A stretch of 64,000 nt of DNA from Streptomyces griseoaurantiacus (GTDB taxonomy: Bacteria > Actinomycetota > Actinomycetes > Streptomycetales > Streptomycetaceae), in assembly GCA_014656015.1 (NCBI GenBank), contig BNBP01000008.1, forward strand, positions 1 to 64,000, given 5' to 3'. The position numbers and the translations under genes were made by a program. Positions 35,333 to 46,390 of this stretch are shown piece after piece. The notes under the pieces are model-generated. The model was not told the DNA's origin and searched no databases. It worked only from the letters and a program-made list of their open reading frames with translations. How positions within the stretch are numbered: the first letter of the stretch is position 1; the number at the start of each line of letters is the position of its first letter.

Positions 35333-36586
35333 TCAGTGCACCGGCCGCCGCCCCGGGCGCGTCCGCCGCGCGTAGTGGTCCTCGACCACCTTCGTCATGG
35401 CACCGATCGGGTCGGCGCCCACCTCCTTGGCCGAGAAGAAGACGTGCCCCGTCACCTCGGGGTACTCCGCCGCGAAGGTGAGGTGGCGGGAGAGTTCCGC
35501 CGTGTCCTGCCAGGCCTCCGGCTGCGCCGGGTCGCCCGCCTTGTACAGCGCCTCCCCCACGTAGAGTTCGACGCCCGTGCCCTTCGCCACCGCCGACCAC
35601 CACGGCACCAGTTCCGCGTAGTCCGCCGCCGGGAAGCCGATGTTCCAGTAGACCTGCGGGCAGAGGTAGTCGATCCATCCCTCCCGCACCCATTTCCGCG
35701 TGTCCGCGTACAGGTCGTCGTAGGTCTGCACACCCGCCCGGGTGTCCGAACCGCGCGCGTCCGTGGCGGCGTTGCGCCAGACGCCGAAGGGGCTGACGCC
35801 GAAGCGCGCGGCGGGCCGCACCGCGCGGATGCCGGCGGCGGTCTCGAGGATCAGCTTGTCGATGTTGTCCCTGCGCCAGGCGGCCCGGTCGGGGAAGCCC
35901 TCACCGTGCGCCGCGAACGCCGCGTCGTCGTCGAAGGTCTGGCCGGCCACCGGGTACGGGTAGAAGTAGTCGTCGAAGTGGACGCCGTCCACCCGGTAGC
36001 GGCGCACCGCGTCGAGCATGGCGTCCCGCACGAAGGACCGGACCTCCGGCAGCCCGGGGTTGTAGTAGAGCTTGCCGCCGTAGGGCACCACCCAGTCGGG
36101 GTGGCGGCGGGCGGGGTGGCTCGCCACCAGCCGGCTGGGGTCGGCGTGGGTGGCGACGCGGTAGGGGTTGAACCAGGCGTGCAGTTCGAGTCCGCGGGCG
36201 TGGGCCTCCTCGACGGCCGTGCCCAGCGGGTCCCAGCCGGGGTCCTGCCCCTGCGTGCCGCTCAGGTACTCCGACCAGGGCTCGTACGGCGAGGGCCACA
36301 GCGCGTCGGCGGTGGGCCGGACCTGGAAGAAGACGGCGTTGAGCCTGCGTTCGACGGCGATGTCGAGGTGGGCGCGGAGTTCGGCCCGCTGCTGGGCCGC
36401 GGTCAGTCCGGGCCGGGTGGGCCAGTCACGGTTGGAGACGGTCGCCAGCCACATGCCACGCATCCGGTTGCTTCCGCCGCGCCGGCGGCGGCCCTCGGCG
36501 TCCCGGTCGACCGCCGCCGCGTCGCCCGCGACCACCAGTGACGTCAGCGCGGCCATCGCGAACGTCCGCCGTGACAACCGTCCCAT
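35333..36586 (-). CDS. Tat-exported GHL10-family glycoside hydrolase-like protein
   Basis: 417 residues from ATG 36584-36586. The leader has a Tat motif, LSRRTFAMAALTSLVV. The catalytic region starts with RGMWLATVSNRDWPTRPGLT and continues through NAVFFQVRPTADALWPSPYEPWSE and DGVHFDDYFYPYPV, the signature blocks of the family-10-like hydrolases (DUF187/GHL10, YngK-like) thought to cleave glycans, possibly peptidoglycan or other wall sugars. The DDYFYP block holds likely catalytic Asp residues. Secreted. It is transcribed alone and divergently from a 3-hydroxyacyl-CoA dehydrogenase gene. Confidence 0.88.
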   Translation of the reverse strand: MGRLSRRTFAMAALTSLVVAGDAAAVDRDAEGRRRRGGSNRMRGMWLATVSNRDWPTRPGLTAAQQRAELRAHLDIAVERRLNAVFFQVRPTADALWPSPYEPWSEYLSGTQGQDPGWDPLGTAVEEAHARGLELHAWFNPYRVATHADPSRLVASHPARRHPDWVVPYGGKLYYNPGLPEVRSFVRDAMLDAVRRYRVDGVHFDDYFYPYPVAGQTFDDDAAFAAHGEGFPDRAAWRRDNIDKLILETAAGIRAVRPAARFGVSPFGVWRNAATDARGSDTRAGVQTYDDLYADTRKWVREGWIDYLCPQVYWNIGFPAADYAELVPWWSAVAKGTGVELYVGEALYKAGDPAQPEAWQDTAELSRHLTFAAEYPEVTGHVFFSAKEVGADPIGAMTKVVEDHYARRTRPGRRPVH

Positions 36587-36782
36587 CGCACACCCCCACA
36601 CTCCGCCGGCCCGCCCGGCGCGGGTCGTCCGGCGCACCAGCATGCCCGACCCGGGCGATCGATCATCGGTACTTGAGGGTAACGTGCACGATCGGAGCAG
36701 GCGCCGGACCACGGACGCCGCACCGGGGGGCTCGCGCACCGCGAGGGCACGAAGTGGACCGAAGCAGAACGAAGGGGACGAT

Positions 36783-37643
36783 GTGACCGACATCGAACGC
36801 GTCGGAGTGGTGGGCTGCGGCCAGATGGGCGCGGGCATCGCGGAGGTGTGCGCGCGGGCCGGCCTGGAGGTCAAGGTCGCCGAGACCACCGGCGAGGCTC
36901 TCGAGATCGGCCGTACCCGGCTGTTCAACTCGCTGAGCAAGGCGGCCGAACGCGGCAAGATCAGCGAGGAGGAGCTGGCGGCGACGCAGGCGCGGCTGAG
37001 CTTCACCACCGATCTGGGCGAGTTCGCCGACCGCGACCTGGTGATCGAGGCCGTCGTCGAGAACGAGCTGGTCAAGACGGAGATCTTCCAGGTCCTCGAC
37101 CAGGTGGTGACCCGCCCCGACGCGATCCTCGCCTCCAACACCTCCTCGATCCCGCTGGTGAAGCTGGCCGTCGCCACCTCGCGGCCGGACCACGTGGTCG
37201 GCATCCACTTCTTCAACCCGGCCCCGGTGCAGAAGCTGGTCGAGCTGATCCCCGCGCTCACCACCTCCGAGGGCACGCTCGGCCGGGCCCAGCTCTTCGC
37301 CGAGAAGGTCCTCGGCAAGCACGCGATCCGGGCGCAGGACCGCTCCGGCTTCGTGGTGAACGCGCTGCTGATCCCGTACCTGCTCTCCGCGATCCGGATG
37401 TTCGAGTCGGGGATCGCCAGCCGCGAGGACATCGACAACGGCATGGAGATGGGCTGCGCCCACCCGATGGGCCCGCTGAAGCTGTCCGACCTGATCGGCC
37501 TGGACACGGTCGCCTCGGTGGCGGACAGCATGTACCAGGAGTACAAGGAGCCGCTGTACGCCGCTCCCCCGCTGCTGCAGCGCATGGTCGACGCGGGCCG
37601 GCTCGGCCGGAAGACGGGTTCGGGGTTCTACACCTACGCCTGA
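36783..37643 (+). CDS. 3-hydroxybutyryl-CoA dehydrogenase
   Basis: 286 residues from GTG 36783, with AAGGGGA 5 bases upstream. It oxidises 3-hydroxyacyl-CoA with NAD(P), or the reverse, in fatty acid, butyrate or polyhydroxybutyrate-type metabolism. The Rossmann motif VGVVGCGQMGAGIAEV is at about 7-22, the catalytic Ser/Asn and His lie in LASNTSSIPL and GIHFFNPAPVQKLVEL, and DRSGFVVNALLIPYL opens the dimerising C-terminal domain. Single-domain length excludes the large FadB fusion. A very strong terminator follows. No thiolase or crotonase neighbours are present. Confidence 0.94.
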   Translation: MTDIERVGVVGCGQMGAGIAEVCARAGLEVKVAETTGEALEIGRTRLFNSLSKAAERGKISEEELAATQARLSFTTDLGEFADRDLVIEAVVENELVKTEIFQVLDQVVTRPDAILASNTSSIPLVKLAVATSRPDHVVGIHFFNPAPVQKLVELIPALTTSEGTLGRAQLFAEKVLGKHAIRAQDRSGFVVNALLIPYLLSAIRMFESGIASREDIDNGMEMGCAHPMGPLKLSDLIGLDTVASVADSMYQEYKEPLYAAPPLLQRMVDAGRLGRKTGSGFYTYA

Positions 37644-37651
37644 CCCCCGTT

Positions 37652-37691
37652 CCACGGGCCCGGCACTCCCTCGGGAGCGCCGGGCCCGTGG
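37652..37691 (+). terminator. Terminator of the 3-hydroxybutyryl-CoA dehydrogenase gene
   Basis: CCACGGGCCCGGC (37652-37664) pairs with GCCGGGCCCGTGG (37679-37691), and an inner CTCCC/GGGAG helix extends the stem. It lies 8 bases past the stop. Confidence 0.85.
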
Positions 37692-37725
37692 CGTTCGCCT
37701 CATGGGCGGGCGGCGGCACGGGCGC

Positions 37726-38271
37726 TCAGGGCCGCATGTCCCCGCCGAGCCGCAGGTGATGCAGGAGCAGTAACGCGGCCGCCATGGTGGCGGCCGGGAC
37801 CTCCCCGCGGGCGACCAGGTCGGGGACGAGCTTGAGCGGGACCCACTCCCTGCGCTCGGACTCGAAGTCGTCCACGGGGTGCCCCGTGTAGGCGCCCTCG
37901 TCGGTCCAGTAGACGTGGTGCCGTGCGTCGGTGAGCCCGTTGGACGGTTCGGCGCTCATCAGGTGCCGCAGCGGTCCCGGCCGCCAGCCGGTCTCCTCCT
38001 CCAGTTCCCGGGCGGCGGCCGCCGCGAGGTCCTCGCCGTCCTCGACCACGCCCGCCGCGAGTTCCCAGCCCCAGCTGTCGGTGATGAAGCGGTGCCGCCA
38101 CAGCAGCAGCACCTCGTTGGCCTCGTTGACCACGGTGGCCGCGGCGACGGGCCGCAGCCGGATGAGGAAGTGGTCGAGGTGCCGGCCGTCCGGCAGGACG
38201 ACGTCCGCCAGATTGACGCGGAACCAGCGGTTCTCGTACACCCTCTGTTCGTTCTCTTTCGTCCACTGCAC
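37726..38271 (-). CDS. Nudix hydrolase (ADP-ribose pyrophosphatase-like)
   Basis: 181 residues from GTG 38269-38271 (VQWTKENEQRVYENRWF), with AAGGTGG 8 bases upstream. The Nudix box is complete: GVVEDGEDLAAAAARELEEE followed by TGW, with the REXXEE metal-binding core. The N-terminal strand order (ENRWFRVNLADVVLPDG) resembles ADP-ribose or nucleoside-diphosphate-sugar hydrolases. The C-terminus is helical (AATMAAALLLLHHLRL). Cytoplasmic housekeeping role assumed; substrate not decided. It lies 64 bases downstream of the TPR regulator gene, same strand, perhaps co-transcribed. Confidence 0.88.
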   Translation of the reverse strand: MQWTKENEQRVYENRWFRVNLADVVLPDGRHLDHFLIRLRPVAAATVVNEANEVLLLWRHRFITDSWGWELAAGVVEDGEDLAAAAARELEEETGWRPGPLRHLMSAEPSNGLTDARHHVYWTDEGAYTGHPVDDFESERREWVPLKLVPDLVARGEVPAATMAAALLLLHHLRLGGDMRP

Positions 38272-38335
38272 GGTTCTGCCACCTTTCGTTTCGACGAGGT
38301 GGCAATATCCCAGCGGTCCTTCCACCGGGAGGGAC

Positions 38336-39685
38336 CTACAGCGGCACGCGCAGGGCGCCGTCGATGAGGGCTGCGGCCTCCGCCGTGCCCGCGCAGCCGC
38401 TGCGGACCAGGTGCTCGCGGACCGCGCGGAGCCGGTCGCGCAGCCGCTGGGACTCCATGCCGCGCGCGGCCTCCGTCATCTCCACGGCCGTCGCGGCCGC
38501 CTTGTCGGCATCGCCCCGGCGCAGCTCGATGTGGCTCAGCATGGCCAGCCGGTGTACCCGGCCGCGGTCGTGCGCCGGGGTGCCGACCGCGGCGGCCGCG
38601 TGCCGCTCGGCCGCCGTCAGGTCGCCGAGACTGAGCAGCGCCTCCGCCACCTGGACATTGACCAGACCGGGCTGGACGTATCCCGTCTCCTCCGGTTCCC
38701 GGCCGCGCCGGATGCGCTCGGCTGCGGACTCGGCCCGCCGGATGCGGGACAGCGCGCCACTGCCGTCGCCGAGGTGCGCGTACGCCTTGGCCTGCATCGC
38801 GTACAGGTCCGAGGCGAGCGCGGGGGTGATCCGCTTGCCCGCCGTGCGCAGCGCGGCCTCGGCGAAGGCGAGGGCCTGCCGGTACTCCCGCAGGAACAGC
38901 GACTGGTTGACGAGCAGCGCGATCACGTACGCGCCGAGCCCCCGGTCGCCGCTGGCCTTCGCCAGGCGCAGCGCCTGGTGGAAGTAGCGCTGGGCAAGTC
39001 CGTGGGCGTCGGAGTCGTAGGCGCAGATCCCGGCGACCGCCACCAGACCGCCGGTGGCACGGTGCAGCTGCCTGCCGGTGGCGTCGGTGTAGCCGCCGCG
39101 CAGCAGCGGGGCCGCCTCGGCGTTGAGGAAGCCGACGATGCGGGCGCGGGTCGCGACACCGCCCGCCTTGCGGTACATCTGCTCGTAGTGGCCCCGCGCG
39201 CTGCGCAGCAGTTCGATGTCGGCGGGGCTGACACGGTGCCGGCCGCCGCGCGAGACGTCGGTGTCCTCGGGCGGGTTCTCCCATTCCCACACCGGCATGA
39301 CGGCGGGCGTACCGGTGACGGCGGGGGCGCCGAGGACGTGCGGGCGCTGCTGCTCGTCGGAGCGCCACAGGGCGGTGGCCCGCTCCACGAAGCCGGAGAG
39401 GCTGGAGTGGCCGCCCGCGTACGGGGCGGCCCGGTCGCCGGGAAGGCCGAGCCCGATGTCGTCCAGCGTCACCGGGCGGTGCAGCCGGGCGGCGAGCACC
39501 TCGCAGATCAGGTCGGGCACCTGGCCGCGCGGGCGCTGCCCCTTCAGCCACCGGGCGACGGCGGTGTGGTCGTAGCGCGGTGCCAGGCCGCGGGCGCGGC
39601 CCGCCTGGTTGACGTGCGCGGCGAGGCCGGCGTGCGAGACGCCCGCCTCGTCGAGGATCGCGTCGAGCAGAGTGTTGGGCTGCAT
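38336..39685 (-). CDS. NsdA-like TPR transcriptional regulator
   Basis: 449 residues from ATG 39683-39685; GGGGGG 7 bases upstream. The first 80 residues (LLDAILDEAGVSHAGLAAHVNQAG, then YDHTAVARWLKGQRPRG) form an XRE-like helix-turn-helix with the spacing of the streptomycete NsdA group. After a variable linker with WEWENPPED, a run of helices from about 165 to 440 has TPR-like periodicity (for example ALRLAKASGDRGLGAYVIALL). NsdA-type proteins repress sporulation and antibiotic production in Streptomyces; whether this paralogue does is unknown. It sits just past the pheST terminator. Confidence 0.85.
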   Translation of the reverse strand: MQPNTLLDAILDEAGVSHAGLAAHVNQAGRARGLAPRYDHTAVARWLKGQRPRGQVPDLICEVLAARLHRPVTLDDIGLGLPGDRAAPYAGGHSSLSGFVERATALWRSDEQQRPHVLGAPAVTGTPAVMPVWEWENPPEDTDVSRGGRHRVSPADIELLRSARGHYEQMYRKAGGVATRARIVGFLNAEAAPLLRGGYTDATGRQLHRATGGLVAVAGICAYDSDAHGLAQRYFHQALRLAKASGDRGLGAYVIALLVNQSLFLREYRQALAFAEAALRTAGKRITPALASDLYAMQAKAYAHLGDGSGALSRIRRAESAAERIRRGREPEETGYVQPGLVNVQVAEALLSLGDLTAAERHAAAAVGTPAHDRGRVHRLAMLSHIELRRGDADKAAATAVEMTEAARGMESQRLRDRLRAVREHLVRSGCAGTAEAAALIDGALRVPL

Positions 39686-39907
39686 GCCGGGCCCCCCGGT
39701 CCCTCGCCGTGCGCGGTGCGCGTCCCTCGCGGTGCGCGATGCGCCGTGCGCACAGGGTAGGACGCGCCGGTTCACACGGGGTGCGAACGGAGTGCGCGCA
39801 TCCGGGGCGTGCGCCCGCTGTCGCGGGGCGTGGCCGGTGGGTTGACTGGGGTGCCTCGCAAGAGGCGGCCGGGCCGCCGGCTCCCCCTCGTACCCGACGG
39901 CGGCCCG

Positions 39908-39941
39908 CCCCGGCGTATCGGTTCCCACCGATACGCCGGGG
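39908..39941 (-). terminator. Terminator of pheST
   Basis: A perfect 15-bp stem, CCCCGGCGTATCGGT (39908-39922) with ACCGATACGCCGGGG (39927-39941), closed by a TCCC tetraloop 29 bases past the pheT stop. Confidence 0.9.
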
Positions 39942-39970
39942 GCCTGCGCGCCGCTGAGGGGCGCGGGGCC

Positions 39971-42475
39971 TCAGCCCCGCAGTACCGCGCCCGTGCGGCT
40001 GCCCGCCAGGGCGACCGCCGCGTCGCGCGCGGCGGACGCCTCGTCCACCGTCAGCGTGCGGTCCTCCGCGCGGAAGCGCAGCGCGTACGCGAGGGACTTG
40101 CGCCCCTCGCCCAGCTGCTCCGCGTTCTCGTACACGTCGAACAGCCGGACGGACTCCAGGAGTTCGCCGGCACCCTCGCGCAGCGCGGCCTCGACGTCGG
40201 CGGCGGGCACGGCCCGGTCGACGACGAGGGCGACGTCCTGCGTGGCGACGGGGAACGTGGCGATGCGCGGCGCGGCGAGCATGCCCTGCCCGGCCCGCTC
40301 CAGCACGTCGAGCTCGACCTCCGCGGCACAGGTCCGCTCCGGAAGGTGCATCGCCTTGACGACCCTCGGGTGCAGCTCACCGGCGTGACCGACGAGCGTC
40401 TCGGTGCCGTCGACCAGCGCGTAGAGCGCCGCACACCGGCCGGGGTGCCAGGGGGCGTGCTGCTCGGCGCGCACCGTCAGTTCCACGCCGTACTCGCCGG
40501 CGACGGTCCGGGCCGCCTGGATCGCGTCCGCCCAGTCGGAGGGACGGCCCTTGCCCCACCAGCCGGCCTGCTCACGGGCGCCGGCCAGCACGACGGCGGC
40601 GTGGCGCGGCTGGCGCGGCAGCGCGGCGTCGAGCGCGGCCAGGTCGGCCTTCGAGGGCCTGCGGTCCACGGGCAGCCGCTCGGGGATCCGCTCCTCGCCC
40701 GTGGGCCGGAAGACCAGGCCGGTCTCGAACAGCGCGAGGTCGTGGCTGCCGCGCCCGTCGTTGCGGCGCAGCGCGCCGAGCAGGCCCGGCAGCAGCGTCG
40801 TACGGAGGGCGGGCTCCTCGTCGGAGAGCGGGTTGACCAGGGTCACCAGCGTCCGGCGCGGGTCGCCCGCGTCCAGGCCGAGCTGGTCGAGGGCGGCCTC
40901 GCCGAGGAACGGGTAGGTGAGCGCCTCGACGTAGCCGGCGCCGGCCAGCGCGCGGCCGACCCTGCGGTGCAGCCGCTGCCGCTCGGTCAGCCCGTGGCCG
41001 GGCAGCGGCCGGGGCAGCGTGGAGGGCAGGTTCTCGTATCCCTCCAGGCGGATGACCTCCTCCGCCAGGTCGTTGGGGTCGGTGAGGTCGGGCCGCCAGG
41101 ACGGCACGGTGACGAGCAGTTCGTCCTGCCCGTAGACGTCGCAGCCGATCTGCTGCAGCCGCCGGACGACGGTCTCGCGGCCGTAGGTCACGCCCGCCAC
41201 CTTGTCCGGGTGGTCGGCCGGGACGGTGATCGTGTGCGGCGCGGAGGGCGCGATGATCTCGGTGACGCCGGCCTCGGCGGTGCCGCCGGCGAGCAGCACC
41301 AGCAGGTCGACGGTGCGCTGGGCGGCGGCGGAGGCGGCCTCCGGGTCGACGCCGCGCTCGAAGCGCCGGGAGGCCTCCGAGGACAGCTTGTGCCGGCGGG
41401 CGGTGCGCGCCACGGACACGGAGTCGAAGTGGGCGGCCTCGACGACGACCTCGGTGGTGGTGCCCTCGGTGTCGTCGATCTCGCTGTTGGCGCCGCCCAT
41501 GACGCCGGCCAGGCCGATGGGACCGCGGTCGTCGGTGATGACCAGGTCGTCGGTGGACAGCTCGCGGGTGACGCCGTCGAGGGTGGTGAGCCGCTCGCCC
41601 TGCTCGGCCCGGCGTACGCCGATGGCGCCCTGGACGCGGGAGCGGTCGTAGGCGTGCAGCGGCTGACCGAGCTCCAGCATCACGTAGTTGGTGACGTCGA
41701 CGGCGAGGGAGATCGGGCGCATGCCCGCCTTCTGCAGCCGGCGGGTCAGCCAGATCGGGGAGCGCGCCTCGGGGTCGAGGCCGGTCACCGTGCGGGCCGT
41801 GAAGCGGTCGCAGCCGAAGGGGTCGGCGACCTTGACCGGGTGGCCGAAGGCGTTGGGCGCGGGCACGTCGAGCAGCGCCGGGTCGCGCAGCGGGAGGCCG
41901 TAGGCGATGGCGGTCTCGCGGGCGACGCCGCGCATCGAGAGGCAGTAGCCGCGGTCGGGGGTGACGGCGATGTCGAGGACCTCGTCGACGAGCTGGAGCA
42001 GCTCGATGGCGTCGGTGCCCACCTCGTGCTCGGGCGGCAGCACGATGATGCCGTGCGTGCCGTCCTCACCCATGCCCAGCTCGTCGCTGGAGCAGATCAT
42101 GCCGTGCGAGACCTTGCCGTAGGTCTTGCGCGCGGAGATCGCGAAGCCGCCGGGCAGCTCGGCTCCGGGCAGCACCACGACGACCTTGTCGCCGACGGAG
42201 AAGTTGCGGGCGCCGCAGACGATCTCCTGCGGCTCGCCGGTGCCGTTGGCCTGCCCGACGTCGACGGTGCAGAAGCGGATCAGCTTCTTGAAGCCCTCCA
42301 GCTCCTCGACGGTCAGCACCTGACCGACGACCAGCGGGCCCTTGAGGCCGTCGCCGTGCTGCTCGACGGTCTCGACCTCGAGGCCGGCCGAGATGAGCTT
42401 GGCCTGCACGTCGCGGCCGGTCTCGGTGGCCGGCAGGTCGACGTACTCCCGCAGCCAGGAAAGCGGGACCCGCAT
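39971..42475 (-). CDS. pheT: Phenylalanyl-tRNA synthetase beta subunit
   Basis: 834 residues from ATG 42473-42475; the start overlaps the pheS stop by one base (TGATG), so the subunits are made in coupled amounts. The N-terminal block ([12 protein letters not shown]) and tRNA-binding EMAP-like domain (about 40-150, with [17 protein letters not shown]) are followed by the B3/B4 editing module (about 215-385) and the B5 domain. The core runs from about 500, and the C-terminal anticodon-binding FDX domain ends with [20 protein letters not shown]. Full actinobacterial length. It forms an alpha2-beta2 enzyme with PheS. Confidence 0.98.
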   Translation of the reverse strand: MRVPLSWLREYVDLPATETGRDVQAKLISAGLEVETVEQHGDGLKGPLVVGQVLTVEELEGFKKLIRFCTVDVGQANGTGEPQEIVCGARNFSVGDKVVVVLPGAELPGGFAISARKTYGKVSHGMICSSDELGMGEDGTHGIIVLPPEHEVGTDAIELLQLVDEVLDIAVTPDRGYCLSMRGVARETAIAYGLPLRDPALLDVPAPNAFGHPVKVADPFGCDRFTARTVTGLDPEARSPIWLTRRLQKAGMRPISLAVDVTNYVMLELGQPLHAYDRSRVQGAIGVRRAEQGERLTTLDGVTRELSTDDLVITDDRGPIGLAGVMGGANSEIDDTEGTTTEVVVEAAHFDSVSVARTARRHKLSSEASRRFERGVDPEAASAAAQRTVDLLVLLAGGTAEAGVTEIIAPSAPHTITVPADHPDKVAGVTYGRETVVRRLQQIGCDVYGQDELLVTVPSWRPDLTDPNDLAEEVIRLEGYENLPSTLPRPLPGHGLTERQRLHRRVGRALAGAGYVEALTYPFLGEAALDQLGLDAGDPRRTLVTLVNPLSDEEPALRTTLLPGLLGALRRNDGRGSHDLALFETGLVFRPTGEERIPERLPVDRRPSKADLAALDAALPRQPRHAAVVLAGAREQAGWWGKGRPSDWADAIQAARTVAGEYGVELTVRAEQHAPWHPGRCAALYALVDGTETLVGHAGELHPRVVKAMHLPERTCAAEVELDVLERAGQGMLAAPRIATFPVATQDVALVVDRAVPAADVEAALREGAGELLESVRLFDVYENAEQLGEGRKSLAYALRFRAEDRTLTVDEASAARDAAVALAGSRTGAVLRG

Positions 42476-43593
42476 CAGATCTCCATCCCGAACGGCCGGG
42501 TGAACCGGACGTCACCCTCGACCATGTCTCGCATGTCTTCGACGTTGTGGCGGAACATCAGCATCCGCTCGATGCCGAACCCGAAGGCGAAGCCGCTGTA
42601 CTTCTCCGGGTCGACGCCGCAGGCGGTGAGCACCCGGGGGTTGACCATGCCGCAGCCGCCGAGCTCGATCCATCCCTCGGAGGAGCAGGTGCGGCAGGGC
42701 CGGTCGGGATTGCCGACGGAGGCGCCCTTGCACACGTAGCAGAGCATGTCCATCTCGGCGCTCGGCTCGGTGAAGGGGAAGTAGTTCGGGCGCAGCCGGG
42801 TCTTCATCTCCGCGCCGAACAGCGACTGGACCATGTGGTCGAGGGTGCCCTTGAGGTCGGCCATGGTGAGGCCCTCGTCGATGGCGAGCAGCTCGATCTG
42901 GTGGAAGACCGGGGTGTGCGTGGCGTCCAGCTCGTCGGTGCGGTAGACGCGGCCGGGGCAGACCACGTAGACCGGCGGTTCGCGGTCGAGCATGCTGCGG
43001 GCCTGCACCGGGGAGGTGTGGGTGCGCAGCACGACACCGCTGTCCTCGCCCTTGCCGCCCTCGACGAAGAAGGTGTCCTGCATGGTGCGGGCGGGATGGT
43101 TCGGCGCGATGTTGAGGGCGTCGAAGTTGAACCACTCGGCCTCGGCCTCGGGGCCCTCGGCGATCTCGTAGCCCATGGAGACGAAGACGTCGGCGACGCG
43201 CTCCATCATCGTGGTCAGCGGGTGCCGGGCGCCGGCGGGGACGCGGTCGTAGGGCAGCGTGACGTCGACGGCCTCCTCGACCAGCACGCGGGCGTCCCGC
43301 TCGGCCTCCAGTTCGGCCTGCCGGCCGGCGAGGGCCTTGTTCACCGCGCCGCGGGCCATGCCGACGCGCTTGCCGGCGTCCGCCTTGGCGTGCGGGGGCA
43401 GGGCGCCGATCTCGCGGTTGGCGAGGGCCAGCGGCGAGGCCGGCCCGGTGTGGGCGACCTTGGCCTCGTGGAGCGCGTCGAGGGAGTCCGCGGCGGCGAA
43501 GGCGGCGAGCGCCTCGTCCCGCATGCGCTCGATCTGTTCCGGTTTCAACGCCTCGACCTCGACAGGGTCGTACGACTTATTGGGTGCCGACAT
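42475..43593 (-). CDS. pheS: Phenylalanyl-tRNA synthetase alpha subunit
   Basis: 372 residues from ATG 43591-43593. It carries the catalytic class II core: motif 1 around [19 protein letters not shown], motif 2 with [15 protein letters not shown], and motif 3 as [18 protein letters not shown]. The N-terminal 85 residues are the coiled arm ([20 protein letters not shown]) that contacts tRNA. First gene of pheST. The 147-base gap before it contains a possible -10 element (TAGACT, 43690-43695 on the opposite strand) and a short hairpin. I see no T-box specifier arrangement or Phe-rich leader peptide. Confidence 0.98.
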   Translation of the reverse strand: MSAPNKSYDPVEVEALKPEQIERMRDEALAAFAAADSLDALHEAKVAHTGPASPLALANREIGALPPHAKADAGKRVGMARGAVNKALAGRQAELEAERDARVLVEEAVDVTLPYDRVPAGARHPLTTMMERVADVFVSMGYEIAEGPEAEAEWFNFDALNIAPNHPARTMQDTFFVEGGKGEDSGVVLRTHTSPVQARSMLDREPPVYVVCPGRVYRTDELDATHTPVFHQIELLAIDEGLTMADLKGTLDHMVQSLFGAEMKTRLRPNYFPFTEPSAEMDMLCYVCKGASVGNPDRPCRTCSSEGWIELGGCGMVNPRVLTACGVDPEKYSGFAFGFGIERMLMFRHNVEDMRDMVEGDVRFTRPFGMEI

Positions 43594-43740
43594 CTCTTCC
43601 CGTGCTTCCGGTTGCTGGCTGATGGGTCCCCGTCACCGATCCGAGCTGGGATCGTCACCGACTTCGGGACGCAAAGGTGCCAAAGGCCGAGTCTAACGGG
43701 GGTGAGGTGTGCGAATGCGCCCGTGGGTCCGGGGCCGCTC

Positions 43741-44886
43741 TCAGACGAGGTAGGCCGGGAGTGCCACGGGCAGCGTAAATCGGAACAGGGCGCCGCCGCC
43801 GGGGGCGCGGCCGACCGTGATGACACCGCCGTGGGCTTCGACGATGCCCTTGACGATGTACAGCCCAAGGCCCGTGCCGCCGCGCTTGCTGCCCCGCCAG
43901 AAGCGGGTGAAGACGCGGTTCATGGACTCCTCCGGGATGCCGGGGCCCTCGTCGCTCACCGTGACCGACGTGCCGGCCTCCTCCCCTTCGCGGGGGGACG
44001 CCGAGGGCGTGATCTCGATGGTGACGGTTCCCTCCCCGTGGCGCACGGCATTTTCCAGCAGGTTGCTGAGCACCTGGTCGATCTTGTCGGGGTCGGCCCA
44101 CAGGGCGGGCAGCGGGTGCTCGATGCGGAGCAGGAACCGGTCGGCGGGCTGACCGGCGGCGACGTAGGCCTGGATGTGCCGGCCGACGGCGGCACCGATG
44201 TCCACGGGCTGGCGGCGGACCTCCAGGCGCCCGGAGTCTATGCGGGAGATGTCGAGGAGTTCGGCGATGAGCCGGGTGACCCGGTCGGCGTCGGCGTCGA
44301 CGGTCTCCAGCATCAGCCGCTTCTGGTCGTCGGTGAACCTCTCCCACTTGGCGAGCAGGGTCGCGGTGAACCCCTTGACGCTGGTCAGCGGGGAGCGCAG
44401 CTCGTGGGCGACGGTGGCGATCAGCTCGGCGTGGCTGCGCTCGGTGCGGCGGCGAGCCTCGGTGTCGCGCAGGCAGACGACGACGCGGCGGACCGGGCCG
44501 CCGGGGCGCACGCGTACGTAGCGGGCGGAGACGAGGACCTCGCGGCCGCCGGGCAGCAGCAGGTTCCGCTCGGGCTGGCGGGTGCGGATGGCGAGGCCGC
44601 CGTAGGGGTCGGTGAGCTGCCACCAGCGGCGGCCCTCGAGGTCCTCCAGCGGCAGCGCCTCGGCGAGGGGACGGCCGAGGACGTCGGCGGCCGGGCGGGC
44701 GGTGATGCGCGCGGCGGCGGCGTTGAAGCGGACGACGAGGCCGTGCGCGTCGGCGACGACGAGGCCGTCGGGGAGGTCGTCGAGGACGAGGCCGGGCCCG
44801 GCCGGGTCCGCGTCGGGATCACCGGCCTCGCTGTCCCGAGGGTGTCCGGCCCCGGTCCCCGGTTCCCTGCTCGTGCCGACACTCAT
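43741..44886 (-). CDS. Orphan PAS-domain sensor histidine kinase, cytoplasmic
   Basis: 381 residues from ATG 44884-44886. After a charged N-terminus, a PAS domain covers about 30-140 (GLVLDDLPDGLVVADAHGLVVRFN). HisKA follows, with the phosphoacceptor in ELIATVAHELRSPLTSVKGF at about 158-177, and then an ATPase domain with N box NLLENAVRHGEG, G1 DEGPGIPEE and G2 GGTGLGLYIVKGI. There is no membrane segment, so the signal is internal. No response regulator gene is adjacent. It lies 48 bases downstream of the TrmH-type gene and 147 upstream of pheS, inside a translation gene cluster. Confidence 0.93.
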   Translation of the reverse strand: MSVGTSREPGTGAGHPRDSEAGDPDADPAGPGLVLDDLPDGLVVADAHGLVVRFNAAAARITARPAADVLGRPLAEALPLEDLEGRRWWQLTDPYGGLAIRTRQPERNLLLPGGREVLVSARYVRVRPGGPVRRVVVCLRDTEARRRTERSHAELIATVAHELRSPLTSVKGFTATLLAKWERFTDDQKRLMLETVDADADRVTRLIAELLDISRIDSGRLEVRRQPVDIGAAVGRHIQAYVAAGQPADRFLLRIEHPLPALWADPDKIDQVLSNLLENAVRHGEGTVTIEITPSASPREGEEAGTSVTVSDEGPGIPEESMNRVFTRFWRGSKRGGTGLGLYIVKGIVEAHGGVITVGRAPGGGALFRFTLPVALPAYLV

Positions 44887-44934
44887 CCCCGCACCCCACC
44901 TCTCTTCCGGCGTGGGCCCCGAACCCTGGTCACC

Positions 44935-45786
<852 letters not shown>

Positions 45787-45870
45787 GGGTGACCTTCGGA
45801 CGGGTGCGGCGGACGGTGGGACGGGTGCGGCGGGCCCCCGGCGGCGTACCTCCGGAGGCGCCCCTGACGC

Positions 45871-45910
45871 AGTCGGACCCGCAGGCCGGTGGGGGCCTGC
45901 GGGTCCGACT
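45871..45910 (-). terminator. Terminator of the infC-rpmI-rplT operon
   Basis: AGTCGGACCCGCAGGCC (45871-45887) pairs perfectly with GGCCTGCGGGTCCGACT (45894-45910): a 17-bp stem with a 6-base loop, 28 bases past the rplT stop. The strongest hairpin in the window. Confidence 0.93.
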
Positions 45911-45937
45911 TCACGACGGCTCAGCGTCGGTACGGCG

Positions 45938-46321
45938 TCACGCGGCCTTCGGCGCGTTGACGTCCGACGGCAGCGCCTTCTGCGCGACCTCGACCAGCGC
46001 CGCGAACGCGTTCGCGTCGTTGACCGCCAGCTCGGCCAGGATCTTGCGGTCGACCTCGACGTTCGCGGCCTTCAGACCCTGGATGAAGCGGTTGTAGGTG
46101 ATGCCGTTGGCGCGGGCAGCGGCGTTGATGCGCTGGATCCACAGCTGACGGAAGTCGCCCTTGCGCTTCTTGCGGTCGTTGTAGTTGTAGACCAGCGAGT
46201 GGGTGACCTGCTCCTTGGCCTTGCGGTACAGGCGCGAACGCTGACCGCGGTAGCCGGAGGCCTGCTCGAGGATCGCCCGGCGCTTCTTGTGGGCGTTGAC
46301 TGCCCGCTTGACGCGTGCCAC
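45938..46321 (-). CDS. rplT: 50S ribosomal protein L20
   Basis: 127 residues from GTG 46319-46321, preceded by AAGGAG 6 bases away. The basic N-terminus ([18 protein letters not shown]) that threads into 23S rRNA and the globular part ([20 protein letters not shown]) are standard. L20 is needed early in large-subunit assembly and, in other bacteria, also represses the infC-rpmI-rplT mRNA. The last 10 residues (SDVNAPKAA) are an actinobacterial extension. A hairpin lies in the short gap before it. Confidence 0.98.
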   Translation of the reverse strand: MARVKRAVNAHKKRRAILEQASGYRGQRSRLYRKAKEQVTHSLVYNYNDRKKRKGDFRQLWIQRINAAARANGITYNRFIQGLKAANVEVDRKILAELAVNDANAFAALVEVAQKALPSDVNAPKAA

Positions 46322-46390
46322 TTGATTAACTCCTTGTAGCGGGGCCGCGGTTTGTCCTCACGCGGCCCGGAAACGACTGGGTCCCGGTCC

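Noticed and set aside
43594..43740. T-box or Phe leader peptide before pheS
   Set aside because: The gap is only 147 bases, with no Phe-rich ORF and no T-box sequence; only a short GATCC/GGATC hairpin is present.
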